Part shown: positions 1-8,053 of the stretch, one piece after another
How positions within the stretch are numbered: the stretch's first letter is position 1
How the letters are laid out: each line of letters opens with the position of its first letter
Made by a program: the position numbers and the translations under genes
NCBI GenBank assembly: GCA_018903055.1
Contig: JAHIPW010000111.1
Span: 1 to 16,071 of the forward strand
DNA from: DRGV01 sp018903055 [NCBI: bacterium]
GTDB lineage: Bacteria; UBP18; UBA7526
Direction: 5' to 3'
Length of the DNA: 16,071 bases
The notes under the pieces: generated by a model
Databases searched by the model: none
What the model was told of the DNA's origin: nothing
What the model saw: only the letters and a program-made list of their open reading frames with translations

Positions 1-1
1 A

Positions 2-88
2 AAACCCCTCTCAAAATTTATGATTACCATATTGAAAGATGGAGGATTGGCCGCCCACTTCAAAAAATATGGCACCTTCAAGCTATAA
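2..88 (+). CDS. C-terminal fragment, probable 3-isopropylmalate dehydratase small subunit
   Basis: This is the 3' end of a gene that begins before the window. The frame opening at base 2 gives 28 residues containing ILKDGGLAAHFKKYG and stops at TAA 86-88. A hydrophobic stretch followed by GGL and a Lys-rich tail resembles the C-terminus of LeuD/HacB swivel-domain proteins (isopropylmalate or homoaconitate isomerase small subunits, which complete the active site of the [4Fe-4S] large subunit in leucine or lysine biosynthesis). Only the tail is visible and the catalytic region is missing, so the assignment rests on that resemblance alone. The stop codon is also the first three bases of the spacer repeat that recurs after purA. 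Confidence 0.4.
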   Translation, partial: KPLSKFMITILKDGGLAAHFKKYGTFKL

Positions 89-271
89 ATCCGAAGCACA
101 AACAAGTAAATCAGAATATCAGGATATCAGTAGGTAGAGTATCAGAACATCAGAGTATCAGGAAAAAAATCATTCCTGGTATCCTGGTATGCTGATATCC
201 TGCCAACTGATTTTCTGGTAACCTGATACGCTTTGACCTGTTTAGGATTTCGATATTCGAATTTCGTATTT
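86..271 (+). repeat. Spacer repeat copy 1 (upstream of purA)
   Basis: This 186-bp spacer is near-identical to 1592-1753. Both copies begin at a TAA stop codon followed by atccgaagcacaaacaag and end at cgaatttcgtattt. Copy 1 is longer, mainly through an extra tcag-type word unit near 146 and another near 187. Internally it is made of short words (tatcagga, tcagaatatcag and their inverse ctggtatcctg), so it can fold back on itself. No ORF or family is recognisable in it. Confidence 0.85.
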
Positions 272-277
272 TATTAG

Positions 278-1591
<1,314 letters not shown>

Positions 1592-1594
<3 letters not shown>

Positions 1595-1753
1595 ATCCGA
1601 AGCACAAACAAGCAAATCAGAATATCAGGATATCAGTAGGTAGAGTATCAGGAAAAAAATCATTCCTGGGATCCTGGTATCCTGCCAACTGATTTTCTGG
1701 TAACCTGATACGCCTTGACCTGTTTAGGATTTCGATATTCGAATTTCGTATTT
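1592..1753 (+). repeat. Spacer repeat copy 2 (downstream of purA)
   Basis: This is the second copy of the 86-271 element, beginning at the purA stop codon. It lacks about two dozen bases present in copy 1, at word-unit boundaries, and otherwise differs by scattered substitutions. It is followed at 1754-1815 by a different word family (cctgatacccggatacc) with a small ccccgg...ccggg hairpin, then by the tRNA promoter. Confidence 0.85.
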
Positions 1754-1822
1754 AAGCAAAGTCCCTGATACCCGGATACCCTAGTCCCCGATCCCCGGAT
1801 GTCCGGGTAACCATTCTTGTGG

Positions 1823-1852
1823 TTGACAGAATAAGAGAAAGTATGATAGTAT
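1823..1852 (+). promoter_or_regulatory. Sigma70-type promoter of the tRNA operon
   Basis: A perfect -35 TTGACA lies at 1823-1828 and, 18 bp downstream, a -10 TAGTAT at 1847-1852. Initiation would fall about 1858-1860, a few bases before the mature 5' end of tRNA-Lys at 1868. That short leader fits a stable-RNA promoter. Confidence 0.7.
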
Positions 1853-1867
1853 AACGTGGCAATTTAC

Positions 1868-1943
1868 GGGCCGCTAGCTCATCTGGTAGAGCACCGCCCT
1901 TTTAAGGCGGGTGTGGCAGGTTCGAGTCCTGCGCGGCTCACCA
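1868..1943 (+). tRNA. tRNA-Lys (anticodon TTT)
   Basis: A complete cloverleaf: acceptor GGGCCGC pairs with GCGGCTC (one G-T), D-stem GCTC/GAGC, anticodon stem CCGCC/GGCGG with loop CTTTTAA (anticodon TTT), T-arm GCAGG-TTCGAGT-CCTGC, discriminator A. CCA is encoded. First of three tRNAs in one transcript. Confidence 0.96.
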
Positions 1944-1948
1944 TAAAC

Positions 1949-2022
1949 GTCCCCATCGTCTAGCCTGGTTAGGACACCAGGTTTTCAACCTGGCGGCAGG
2001 GGTTCAAATCCCCTTGGGGACA
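1949..2022 (+). tRNA. tRNA-Glu (anticodon TTC)
   Basis: Acceptor GTCCCCA pairs with TGGGGAC, anticodon stem CCAGG/CCTGG with loop TTTTCAA (anticodon TTC), T-arm AGGGG-TTCAAAT-CCCCT, discriminator A at 2022. CCA is not encoded, unlike the flanking tRNAs. Only five bases separate it from tRNA-Lys and one base from tRNA-Val, so the three must be cut from one precursor. Confidence 0.95.
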
Positions 2023-2023
2023 C

Positions 2024-2098
2024 GGGCGGTTAACTCAGCGGGAGAGTGCTACCCTTACAAGGTAGAAGTCGCAGGTTCAAATCCTGCACCGCCCACCA
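2024..2098 (+). tRNA. tRNA-Val (anticodon TAC)
   Basis: Acceptor GGGCGGT pairs with ACCGCCC, D-stem ACTC/GAGT, anticodon stem CTACC/GGTAG with loop CTTACAA (anticodon TAC), T-arm GCAGG-TTCAAAT-CCTGC, discriminator A, encoded CCA. Confidence 0.96.
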
Positions 2099-2192
2099 TT
2101 TCGCTTTAGCGAAATGATCTCGCCCTTCGGATCTCGCCCCTCAGGGATCCCGCAGATCCCTTTCGGGATCAAGGGAAAGATCCTCAGGATCT
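2098..2192 (+). other. Hairpin array after the tRNAs
   Basis: Three small stem-loops follow tRNA-Val: CATTTCGCT/AGCGAAATG (from 2097), GATCCC 2146-2151 with GGGATC 2165-2170, and AGATCC 2178-2183 with GGATCT 2187-2192. The words gatctcgccc and gatcccgcag recur within it. None carries a T-run, so these are more likely processing or stability structures, or members of the hairpin families seen elsewhere in the window, than terminators. The stretch 2193-2288 has no recognisable gene. Confidence 0.5.
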
Positions 2193-2288
2193 GAGAGAAA
2201 GGAGTAATAACGACTGAGAGACCTAAAGTATTTTGCTTTAATATTCGTAGGGTAATAAATGGAGGAAGCTTTTACTGCTCGAACTGTT

Positions 2289-2322
2289 AAAGCGCAAAGG
2301 GGCCCCTTTGCGCTTTCTTTTT
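2289..2322 (+). terminator. Rho-independent terminator, perfect palindrome
   Basis: A 28-bp perfect palindrome, AAAGCGCAAAGGGG (2289-2302) with its exact complement (2303-2316), is followed by CTTTTT. It most likely ends the tRNA transcript, about 20 bp before the next gene. The stem is unusually strong and has no unpaired loop in the ideal pairing; in RNA the central GGGGCCCC would open to form the loop. Confidence 0.85.
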
Positions 2323-2341
2323 GAGCGAAATGGGGTAGGAA

Positions 2342-3502
2342 ATGGCCAAAGTATTCGTTACTGATGGACAGTGGAGGAAGACCCTTGCGGTAGTTCGTTC
2401 CTTGGGAAAAAAAGGGATTAAGGTTACGGTAGGAGAGAATATCAGACTTGCTACCAGCCTTTTTTCAAAGTATGCTACTAAAAGAGTAGTCTATCCTTCT
2501 CCTAGAACCAGACCAAAGGCTTTTATTGAATATTTGATAAAAGAGTTAAAAGAAGACTCCTATGACGTTCTCTTTCCTATGGAGGAGGAGACTCTGCTTC
2601 TTGTGGCTCAGAATAAAGAGAAATTTTCTAAACTTACTTATCTCTTAATTCCTGATTGTGAGAAGATCGAGTTTGCCCGAAATAAGAAGAATATCATTCA
2701 AAAAGCCCAGGAGTTAGATATTCCGTGCCCGAAAACTTGGTTTATTGGAGATATTGGTGAAGTAGAAAGGATTGCTAAAGAGATTCAGTATCCGGCAGTA
2801 ATCAAGCCTCAGGTGAGTTTCGGCTCCTATGGCATTAAACGAGTAAGAAATGAGAAAGAATTAGTCTTAAAATATAAAGAGGTCCACAGGATCTATCCCC
2901 GCCCCTTAATTCAGGAATCTATTCCTCAAGAAGGAGAGGCCTTTGGAGTGAGTGCTCTCTTCAATAAAGATTCTGAACTTCGAGCGGTCTTCGTCCATAA
3001 GAGGCTAAGGGAATACCCAGTCACTGGAGGTCCAAGTACCCTAAGAGAAAGCGTGAAAAATCCTAAAGTTCAAGAGTTGGGTTTAAGGCTATTGAAGGCT
3101 TTGAATTGGGTAGGGGTGGCCATGGTGGAGTTTAAAGTCGATCCCAGAGATGGAGAGCCGAAGCTGATGGAGGTCAATCCTCGGTTCTGGGGCTCATTGC
3201 AACTGGCCATCCTATCTGGGGTGGACTTCCCGTATCTCATCTATAGAATGGCAAAGGAAGGAGATATCAAACCAGTTCTCGATTATAAAATAGGGGTAAG
3301 GTGCCGCTGGATGTTCCCGGGAGACTTCCTTCATTTTTTCTCTAACTTGAGAAGGTTCAGATGGACTCCGGGCTTCTTTAACCTCAGAACAAACTATGAT
3401 ATATTATCCTTAAGAGATCCTGGTCCTACTTTGGGTAGAATATTATCAGGCTATAGCCTCCTCTCACAGAAAGAGATGAGAAGACTATTATTCAGGAGAT
3501 AG
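2342..3502 (+). CDS. ATP-grasp domain protein (carboxylate-amine ligase-like)
   Basis: A 386-residue single-unit ATP-grasp enzyme. This fold joins a carboxylate to an amine (or other nucleophile) through an acyl-phosphate made from ATP. Visible features are an N-terminal Rossmann-like half starting MAKVFVTDGQWRKTL, the ATP-binding lysine in PAVIKPQ (Lys155) followed by a Gly-rich loop SFGSYGIK, a VEFKVD strand, and the metal-binding EVNPRFWGS (Glu277, Asn279) typical of the CarB-like clan. The last ~100 residues are less conserved and may set the substrate. The start ATG lies just after GGGGTAGG. Related ATP-grasp proteins occur in polysaccharide loci, and here a polysaccharide deacetylase follows 112 bp downstream, so a role in modifying a sugar or cell-surface polymer is plausible. 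The substrate cannot be read from the sequence. Confidence 0.85.
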   Translation: MAKVFVTDGQWRKTLAVVRSLGKKGIKVTVGENIRLATSLFSKYATKRVVYPSPRTRPKAFIEYLIKELKEDSYDVLFPMEEETLLLVAQNKEKFSKLTYLLIPDCEKIEFARNKKNIIQKAQELDIPCPKTWFIGDIGEVERIAKEIQYPAVIKPQVSFGSYGIKRVRNEKELVLKYKEVHRIYPRPLIQESIPQEGEAFGVSALFNKDSELRAVFVHKRLREYPVTGGPSTLRESVKNPKVQELGLRLLKALNWVGVAMVEFKVDPRDGEPKLMEVNPRFWGSLQLAILSGVDFPYLIYRMAKEGDIKPVLDYKIGVRCRWMFPGDFLHFFSNLRRFRWTPGFFNLRTNYDILSLRDPGPTLGRILSGYSLLSQKEMRRLLFRR

Positions 3503-3614
3503 CCCCATTAGAAATTCTTGGTTGGTAAGGCGACATCGTTATCACATGTTTTTATATTATTAAGGTGTTCAATATGTTTAAGATACATCTATTTCAATTT
3601 CTAACGGGGTAAAC

Positions 3615-4436
3615 ATGCTTAATGCTCTGACGATTGATGTTGAGGATTGGTACCACATCTGTGGAATGGAGAATATCTTCCCTCCTTCTAAATGGGATGA
3701 ATATGAAGATCGGGTCTTAATTGGCTTAGAGAAACTATTAGATATCCTAAGAGCAAAGAAAGTAAAGGCCACCTTCTTCATCCTGGGATATGTGGCCCAG
3801 AGAAATCCTCAAGTTGTAAAGTTGATAAAGAAGGAAGGTCATGAAATCGCCACCCATGGGTATGGTCATATCCAAGTCTACAGGCAGACGAAAGAAGAGT
3901 TTAAAAAAGATTTGAGAAAATCAATAAAAATCATTGAGAAAATAAGTAAGAATAAAATTATTGGCTATCGAGCACCAGAGTGGTCGATAAGGAAGGATAC
4001 CTATTGGGCACTGGACATTCTGGAAGAAGAAGGCCTGAAGTATGATTCCAGTATCCTCAAAGTAAAACTCATTGGTGAGCCAACAGTCAATAGATATCCC
4101 CATAAGGTTAAAACAAAGAATGGAAAGATATTTGAGTTTCCCCCCACCATTATGAGGACCTTTATGGGGAATATGCCCATCGCCACTGGTTGGGGATTGA
4201 GATTTGGGATCTGGCGGGATATAAAGAGAACAGTCAGAAATTTGAATAAGAAGGGAATACCGGCACTATTCTGCATCCATCCCTGGGAGTTCGATTGGGA
4301 GCATCCTAAGGTAAAACTTCCTTTTTGGAGGAACTTCGTCCACTATACAAAATTGAAGAGCACTTCTTATAAACTTCATAAATTACTTAGAGAATTTGAA
4401 TTCGGACCAATAAGAGAGGTCCTGGAAATTAGGTAA
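3615..4436 (+). CDS. Polysaccharide deacetylase family protein (XrtA/PEP-CTERM-locus type)
   Basis: A 273-residue NodB-type carbohydrate esterase (CE4), predicted to remove N-acetyl groups from a polysaccharide using a divalent metal. The N-terminal TIDVEDWYH (residues 6-14) carries the catalytic and metal-binding Asp positions, THGYGH (His81, His85) supplies the metal histidines, GYRAPEWS (117-124) is the third motif and HPWEFD (His222) the late motif of the C-terminal region usually called DUF3473. This set is characteristic of the deacetylase subfamily in exosortase/PEP-CTERM exopolysaccharide loci. No signal peptide is evident, as is usual for that subfamily. Start ATG 3615 follows a GGGG-rich site. 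It is probably co-transcribed with the preceding ATP-grasp gene. No exosortase is visible in this window. Confidence 0.88.
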   Translation: MLNALTIDVEDWYHICGMENIFPPSKWDEYEDRVLIGLEKLLDILRAKKVKATFFILGYVAQRNPQVVKLIKKEGHEIATHGYGHIQVYRQTKEEFKKDLRKSIKIIEKISKNKIIGYRAPEWSIRKDTYWALDILEEEGLKYDSSILKVKLIGEPTVNRYPHKVKTKNGKIFEFPPTIMRTFMGNMPIATGWGLRFGIWRDIKRTVRNLNKKGIPALFCIHPWEFDWEHPKVKLPFWRNFVHYTKLKSTSYKLHKLLREFEFGPIREVLEIR

Positions 4437-4453
4437 TGGACGAAAGAAGTTTA

Positions 4454-4512
4454 CAGTAACCAGTTTACAGTATTGATTTTTTGTTTAACTGTAAACTGTT
4501 CGCTGGTTACTG
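4454..4512. repeat. Long inverted repeat between the deacetylase and A1
   Basis: Bases 4454-4471 (cagtaaccagtttacagt) pair with 4488-4498 plus 4505-4512, giving 18 bp interrupted only by a 6-base bulge (ttcgct, 4499-4504). The 16-base loop contains a T6 run. The arms are built from the words gtttacagt and gtaaccag, and the stem ends about 28 bp before the A1 start codon. It could be a folded 3' UTR or leader element. It does not look like a standard terminator because no T-run follows the stem. Confidence 0.75.
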
Positions 4513-4540
4513 GTTACTCTCCGAACGCAGTGAGGAAGAA

Positions 4541-5662
4541 ATGAAAGCGACTTTTCCCCATATGGGAAGGATGGATATTTTTATCAAGGGAATAGTTAAA
4601 GCCCTGGGCATGGAGGCTGTAGTTCCGCCCACAAGCTCCAAGAAGGCCTTGAACTTAGGGGTGAAGTATGCCCCGGAGTTCGTCTGTCTGCCCTTTAAGC
4701 TAATGCTTGGAAATCTTATCGAGGCCTTCGAGAGAGGGGCAGATACCGTCATCATGGTAAGCGATAGAGGCCCTTGCCGTTTAGGATTATATGGCTTACC
4801 TATGCAGATTATACTAAAGAACTTGGGCTATGAGGCCAACTGGCTCATTCTGAATACGCCTCATGCCTTGCACGGTCTCTTTCAGTTGGGGATAGAGAAG
4901 GAAGTTGTCAAGTATCGGGATAAACTTACCTTCGTAGATGGCCTACTCGCCTTTCACTTTGGCTGGAAGAAAATGCTTGCCATAGAAGAGATCGAGAGGC
5001 TTTCTTTAAAGATTAGACCCTACGAGATAAATAAAGGAGATACCACAAAAGGTTTATACCAAGGAATGGAGGCTATTGAGAGTGCAGATAATCTATATGA
5101 TCTTAAGAAAGCAAAGGATGCAGTAATAAAAGATTTAAGAAGTATCCCTCAGGATAGAAATAGAAGGCCACTAAAGATAGCTATCGCTGGGGAGATCTTC
5201 GTAGTCCTGGACTCTTTTGCTAACTTGGATATTGAGAAGAAATTGGGAGAACTGGGCTGTGAAGTGGATAGAACCATCTGGTTCTCCACCCATATCCTCC
5301 ATCACGTAGGACTGGATAAATTCATGAGAAGGAGTAAGGGGAAAGCTGTCCGAGCAGCAAGACCCTACCTCAAGCATCCTGTGGGCGCAGAGTGCAACGC
5401 CACTGTAGGATATGCCATTTTATATGCTGAGGAGGGATACGATGGCTTCATCCATCTCATGCCCTTCACCTGTATGCCAGAGTTTGTGGCTGGTGGGGTC
5501 TTAACCCGGGTGAGTAAGGACTATAATATTCCTATATTCACTGTGGAACTGGAGGAACATTCCTCCCAGACCCATCTCATGACCAGATTAGAGGCCTTTG
5601 TCGACCTGTTAAAGCGAAAACGCCAAAAAAGACAGGGATTAGAAGGGAGCAGAGGGGACTAG
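4541..5662 (+). CDS. 2-hydroxyacyl-CoA dehydratase-like protein, subunit A1 (CoA protein activase family)
   Basis: A 373-residue homologue of the HgdB-like part of large 'CoA-substrate-specific enzyme activase' proteins; the A2 product at 8054 is its paralogue. Cysteines conserved between the two are Cys49 (PEFVCLP), Cys79 (DRGPCR), Cys240 (GELGCE), Cys285 (GAECNA) and Cys311 (FTCMPE), good candidates to hold a [4Fe-4S] or double-cubane cluster as in 2-hydroxyacyl-CoA dehydratases. The C-terminal motif EEHSSQTHLMTRLEAFVDL is shared, with changes, by all four A and B proteins. The frame extends upstream to 4481, but that segment lies in the inverted repeat; ATG 4541 has GAGGAAG before it and matches the A2 start residue for residue. 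The last ~9 residues (QGLEGSRGD) are encoded by a word repeat. The reaction is unknown. Confidence 0.82.
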   Translation: MKATFPHMGRMDIFIKGIVKALGMEAVVPPTSSKKALNLGVKYAPEFVCLPFKLMLGNLIEAFERGADTVIMVSDRGPCRLGLYGLPMQIILKNLGYEANWLILNTPHALHGLFQLGIEKEVVKYRDKLTFVDGLLAFHFGWKKMLAIEEIERLSLKIRPYEINKGDTTKGLYQGMEAIESADNLYDLKKAKDAVIKDLRSIPQDRNRRPLKIAIAGEIFVVLDSFANLDIEKKLGELGCEVDRTIWFSTHILHHVGLDKFMRRSKGKAVRAARPYLKHPVGAECNATVGYAILYAEEGYDGFIHLMPFTCMPEFVAGGVLTRVSKDYNIPIFTVELEEHSSQTHLMTRLEAFVDLLKRKRQKRQGLEGSRGD

Positions 5663-5835
5663 AAGGGACGAGCAGGGAGGATGATGGTTACTACGTCCCG
5701 CCAAGCGGGACTGTTACTATCAGTTACTACGTCCGTCTAAAGCCGGACTGTTACGAACAGTTGCTTTTGTACTAATTACTGGTAACTGCTAGTAACTGTT
5801 TAGTAACCGTTAGTAACTGCTAGTAACCTTTAACT
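5636..5835. repeat. Word-repeat spacer with two hairpin inserts (gttacta family)
   Basis: It starts inside A1 with two copies of gggaytagaaggga that contain the A1 stop codon. Then come gttactac/gtaactgttagtaac words to about 5835. Two hairpins interrupt the words: GTCCCGC 5695-5701 with GCGGGAC 5705-5711, and GTCCG 5731-5735 with CGGAC 5744-5748. Each has gttactac on its left and tgttac on its right. No ORF is supported here. Confidence 0.8.
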
Positions 5836-5874
5836 GTTTTCCCTGCTAATCTGTAAGAAATATGGAGGTTTGAA

Positions 5875-6834
5875 ATGAATATCTATTTAGGAATCGATGT
5901 GGGGTCAATAAGTACCAATTTGGCAGTAATTGATGAGGAAAAAAAGGTTTTAGCCTGGGAGTATCTCTTGACTGGAGGAAGACCAATTGAGGCAGTACAG
6001 AGAGGTTTGAAAGAGATAGAGAAGAAGCTTCCCTCCCAGGTTGAGATAAGGGGGGGAGGTTCCACAGGGAGCGCCAGACACCTGACGGGAATATTGATAG
6101 GAGCGGATACGGTGAAGAGCGAGATCATCGCCCATGCTGTGGCTGCTTCTCACCTTATTCCGGAGGTTAAGACCATCTTCGAGATTGGGGGGCAGGACTC
6201 AAAGATCATCATTGTCCGGGATGGGGTGGTGGTGGACTTTGCCATGAATACTATCTGTGCTGCCGGAACCGGCTCCTTCTTGGACCATCAGGCCCAGCGG
6301 CTGGGAGTTCCTATAGAGGAGTTTGGAAATTTAGCTCTTCAGTCAAAAACTCCTACCAGGGTCGCGGGAAGATGTACGGTATTCGCCGAATCGGATATGA
6401 TCCATAAGCAGCAGACCGGCCATGCTACAGAGAATATTGTGGCTGGTCTGTGCCAAGCCCTGGTGAGAAACTATTTAAATAATGTGGGCAAGGGAAAGGA
6501 GCTCCTTCCACCGGTCGTCTTTCAAGGAGGGGTAGCGGCAAATAAGGGGATGAAGGCTGCCTTTGAAGAGGAGTTAGGGTATGAAGTTATTGTCCCGGAA
6601 TATTATCATGTCATGGGTGCCATCGGTGTTGCCATCCTTGCCCAGGAGACGATAGTTGAGACAAAGAAGACAAAGTTCAAGGGTTTTGAGGTGAGTGAGG
6701 TAGATTATAAGACCCGCTCCTTTGAGTGTACTGGCTGTCCCAATTTATGTGAGGTGATCGAGGTCTTGATGAGTGGTGAGGTCATTTCAAGATGGGGAGA
6801 TAGGTGTGGGAAGTGGGAGGTTCTGGAAAAATAA
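5875..6834 (+). CDS. Acyl-CoA dehydratase activase (HgdC/CompA-like ASKHA ATPase)
   Basis: This ATPase is predicted to hydrolyse ATP while passing one low-potential electron to a partner Fe-S enzyme (archerase-type activation). The 319-residue protein has the ASKHA phosphate loop GIDVGSIST (6-14), GGQDSK (105-110), CAAGTGSFLD with Cys128 and GRCTVFAES with Cys167, the two cysteines that bridge one [4Fe-4S] cluster between two monomers (Cys127 and Cys166 in the Acidaminococcus enzyme), then FQGGVAAN. Beyond the usual ~260-residue domain it has a tail with CTGCPNLC (Cys285, 288, 292) and Cys311, a likely extra metal or Fe-S site. ATG 5875 has a strong GGAGG ribosome site. It lies between A1 and B1 and is the only activase visible for both A/B pairs. 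Confidence 0.93.
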   Translation: MNIYLGIDVGSISTNLAVIDEEKKVLAWEYLLTGGRPIEAVQRGLKEIEKKLPSQVEIRGGGSTGSARHLTGILIGADTVKSEIIAHAVAASHLIPEVKTIFEIGGQDSKIIIVRDGVVVDFAMNTICAAGTGSFLDHQAQRLGVPIEEFGNLALQSKTPTRVAGRCTVFAESDMIHKQQTGHATENIVAGLCQALVRNYLNNVGKGKELLPPVVFQGGVAANKGMKAAFEEELGYEVIVPEYYHVMGAIGVAILAQETIVETKKTKFKGFEVSEVDYKTRSFECTGCPNLCEVIEVLMSGEVISRWGDRCGKWEVLEK

Positions 6835-6837
6835 AAA

Positions 6838-6912
6838 TAGGCTATAGGCTACAGGCCACACGCTACAGGCTACAAAAGCCTGAAGCTTGAAGCTTGTGGC
6901 TTGAGGCTTGAG
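6838..6912. repeat. Word-repeat spacer (ggctacagg then gaagcttg)
   Basis: Copies of ggctacaggc-type words (6838-6876) run directly into gaagcttg/ggcttgag words (6878-6912). The 26 bases 6878-6903 are identical to 14211-14236. The spacer ends just before the B1 ribosome site. The same two word families flank, but do not touch, around the four-helix-bundle gene at 13836-14216. Confidence 0.85.
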
Positions 6913-6927
6913 AGAGCGGAGCGAACG

Positions 6928-7929
6928 ATGGCCATCAAAGTTGGCATTCCCAGAGCATTACTCTATTATCGTCTCTATCCTTTCTGGAAGACATTCTTCA
7001 ATTCCTTGGGGATAGAAGTGGTAGTCTCTGATAAGACCACTAAGAAATTATTGAAAGAGGGCCTGAAGTATGTGCCGGATGAGGCCTGCCTATCGATAAA
7101 GGTTGCCTTCGGCCACGTGAAAGACCTGATAGGGAAGGTGGACTATCTCTTTCTACCCAGATTGGTGAGCCTGGAGAGGGGAACCTACATCTGTCCCAAG
7201 TTCATCGGCTTTCCGGATATGATAAGAAGTGCTTTTGATAACCTCCCTCCCGTAATCGATACCTCCTTTAACCTGAGGAGAAGGCCGAGTAATTTATTTC
7301 TTCCTATGTGTCGCATAGGAAGAATCTTTAAAAAATCTTTTCTTTCCATTCATCAGGCATATAAGAAGGCTTTAGAGGAGGAATCTAAATACCTATCGTC
7401 TCTTCGTAAAGGTAACCTACTTCCCGAGGTGCTTTCTAGTTGGGAAGAGAATCCCCCACCACTTTTAAACACGCACCTAAAATCCAAAAGTGGTGGAGAA
7501 CTCCGCATCGCTTTAGTCGGCCATCCCTATAACCTCTATGATTTTTTTGTCAATCTCAATATCATTAAGAAGTTAGAGAACCTGGGAGCAAGAGTAATTA
7601 CTCCGGAGATGGTATCTCCTCTCGCTATTAAAAAAGAGACAGACAAAATTCCCCAAGAGGTCTACTGGAGCTTAGGTAGGGAGATCGTGGGGGCCAGTTT
7701 CTACCTTATAGAATCAGGGTCTATAGATGGTTTGGTTCATTTGGGCTCCTTTGGTTGTGGTCCAGACTCCTTTTTAAGAGAGTTGATAGCGGACAAAATA
7801 AGGAAATACCCAGAGATTGCCTATCTCTCTTTGATTCTCGATGAGCATAGTGGAGAAGCAGGACTCGTCACCAGATTAGAGGCCTTTATAGACTTAATAG
7901 AGAGACGCAAAGCAAAAGTTCGGAGTTAG
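6928..7929 (+). CDS. DUF2229-type 2-hydroxyacyl-CoA dehydratase-like protein, subunit B1
   Basis: A 333-residue protein beginning MAIKVGIPRALLYY and continuing with a YPFWKTFF segment, the opening of the DUF2229 'CoA enzyme activase' domain normally found inside very long fused activase proteins. Cysteines shared with B2 are Cys54 (DEACLS, followed by FGH at 61-63), Cys89 (YICPKF) and Cys277 (FGCGPDS). The C-terminal DEHSGEAGLVTRLEAFIDL matches the motif in A1/A2, which suggests A and B are distant paralogues that could form a heterodimer. The frame opens at 6901 inside repeat words, but ATG 6928 matches the start of B2. Its stop lies in the word agttcggagttaggagttcg. The substrate is unknown. 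Confidence 0.82.
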   Translation: MAIKVGIPRALLYYRLYPFWKTFFNSLGIEVVVSDKTTKKLLKEGLKYVPDEACLSIKVAFGHVKDLIGKVDYLFLPRLVSLERGTYICPKFIGFPDMIRSAFDNLPPVIDTSFNLRRRPSNLFLPMCRIGRIFKKSFLSIHQAYKKALEEESKYLSSLRKGNLLPEVLSSWEENPPPLLNTHLKSKSGGELRIALVGHPYNLYDFFVNLNIIKKLENLGARVITPEMVSPLAIKKETDKIPQEVYWSLGREIVGASFYLIESGSIDGLVHLGSFGCGPDSFLRELIADKIRKYPEIAYLSLILDEHSGEAGLVTRLEAFIDLIERRKAKVRS

Positions 7930-8040
7930 GAGTTCGCCTCTCGTCCCGAGGGGACTCGAGGTTCCCGAGGGAGAGTTGGGAGTCTCCGAACACCGAACTC
8001 AAGCGAACCCGTAAGGGTGAACGTGCTCCGAACTATTCTA
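7917..8040. repeat. Word-repeat spacer (gttcggagt family, both orientations)
   Basis: agttcggagttaggagttcg (7917-7936, holding the B1 stop) is answered by inverse words ctccgaacaccgaactc (7984-8000) and gctccgaactattc (8025-8038). GC-rich self-complementary inserts (tcccgagggga around 7944; acccgtaagggt around 8007) lie between them. The phrase agcggagcgaa at 8041 before A2 also occurs at 6915 before B1 and may contribute the ribosome site. Confidence 0.7.
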
Positions 8041-8053
8041 AGCGGAGCGAAGA

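Noticed and set aside
2193-2288. Possible riboswitch or T-box leader for the ATP-grasp gene.
   Set aside because: No T-box or other recognisable riboswitch core is visible, and the terminator fits as the end of the tRNA transcript.
2259-2324. A 21-codon open frame (MEEAF...ALSF) ending inside the terminator palindrome.
   Set aside because: No convincing ribosome site, most of the frame is the terminator stem, and a palindrome reads open by chance.
4001-4276. Minus-strand open frames across the deacetylase, activase, LpxL-like and LolA genes.
   Set aside because: They lie wholly inside well-supported + strand genes, lack ribosome sites and resemble no family I recognise.
4481-4540. Upstream extension of A1 by 20 codons.
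   Set aside because: It is encoded by the inverted-repeat arm; the ATG at 4541 has a ribosome site and matches the start of the paralogue A2.
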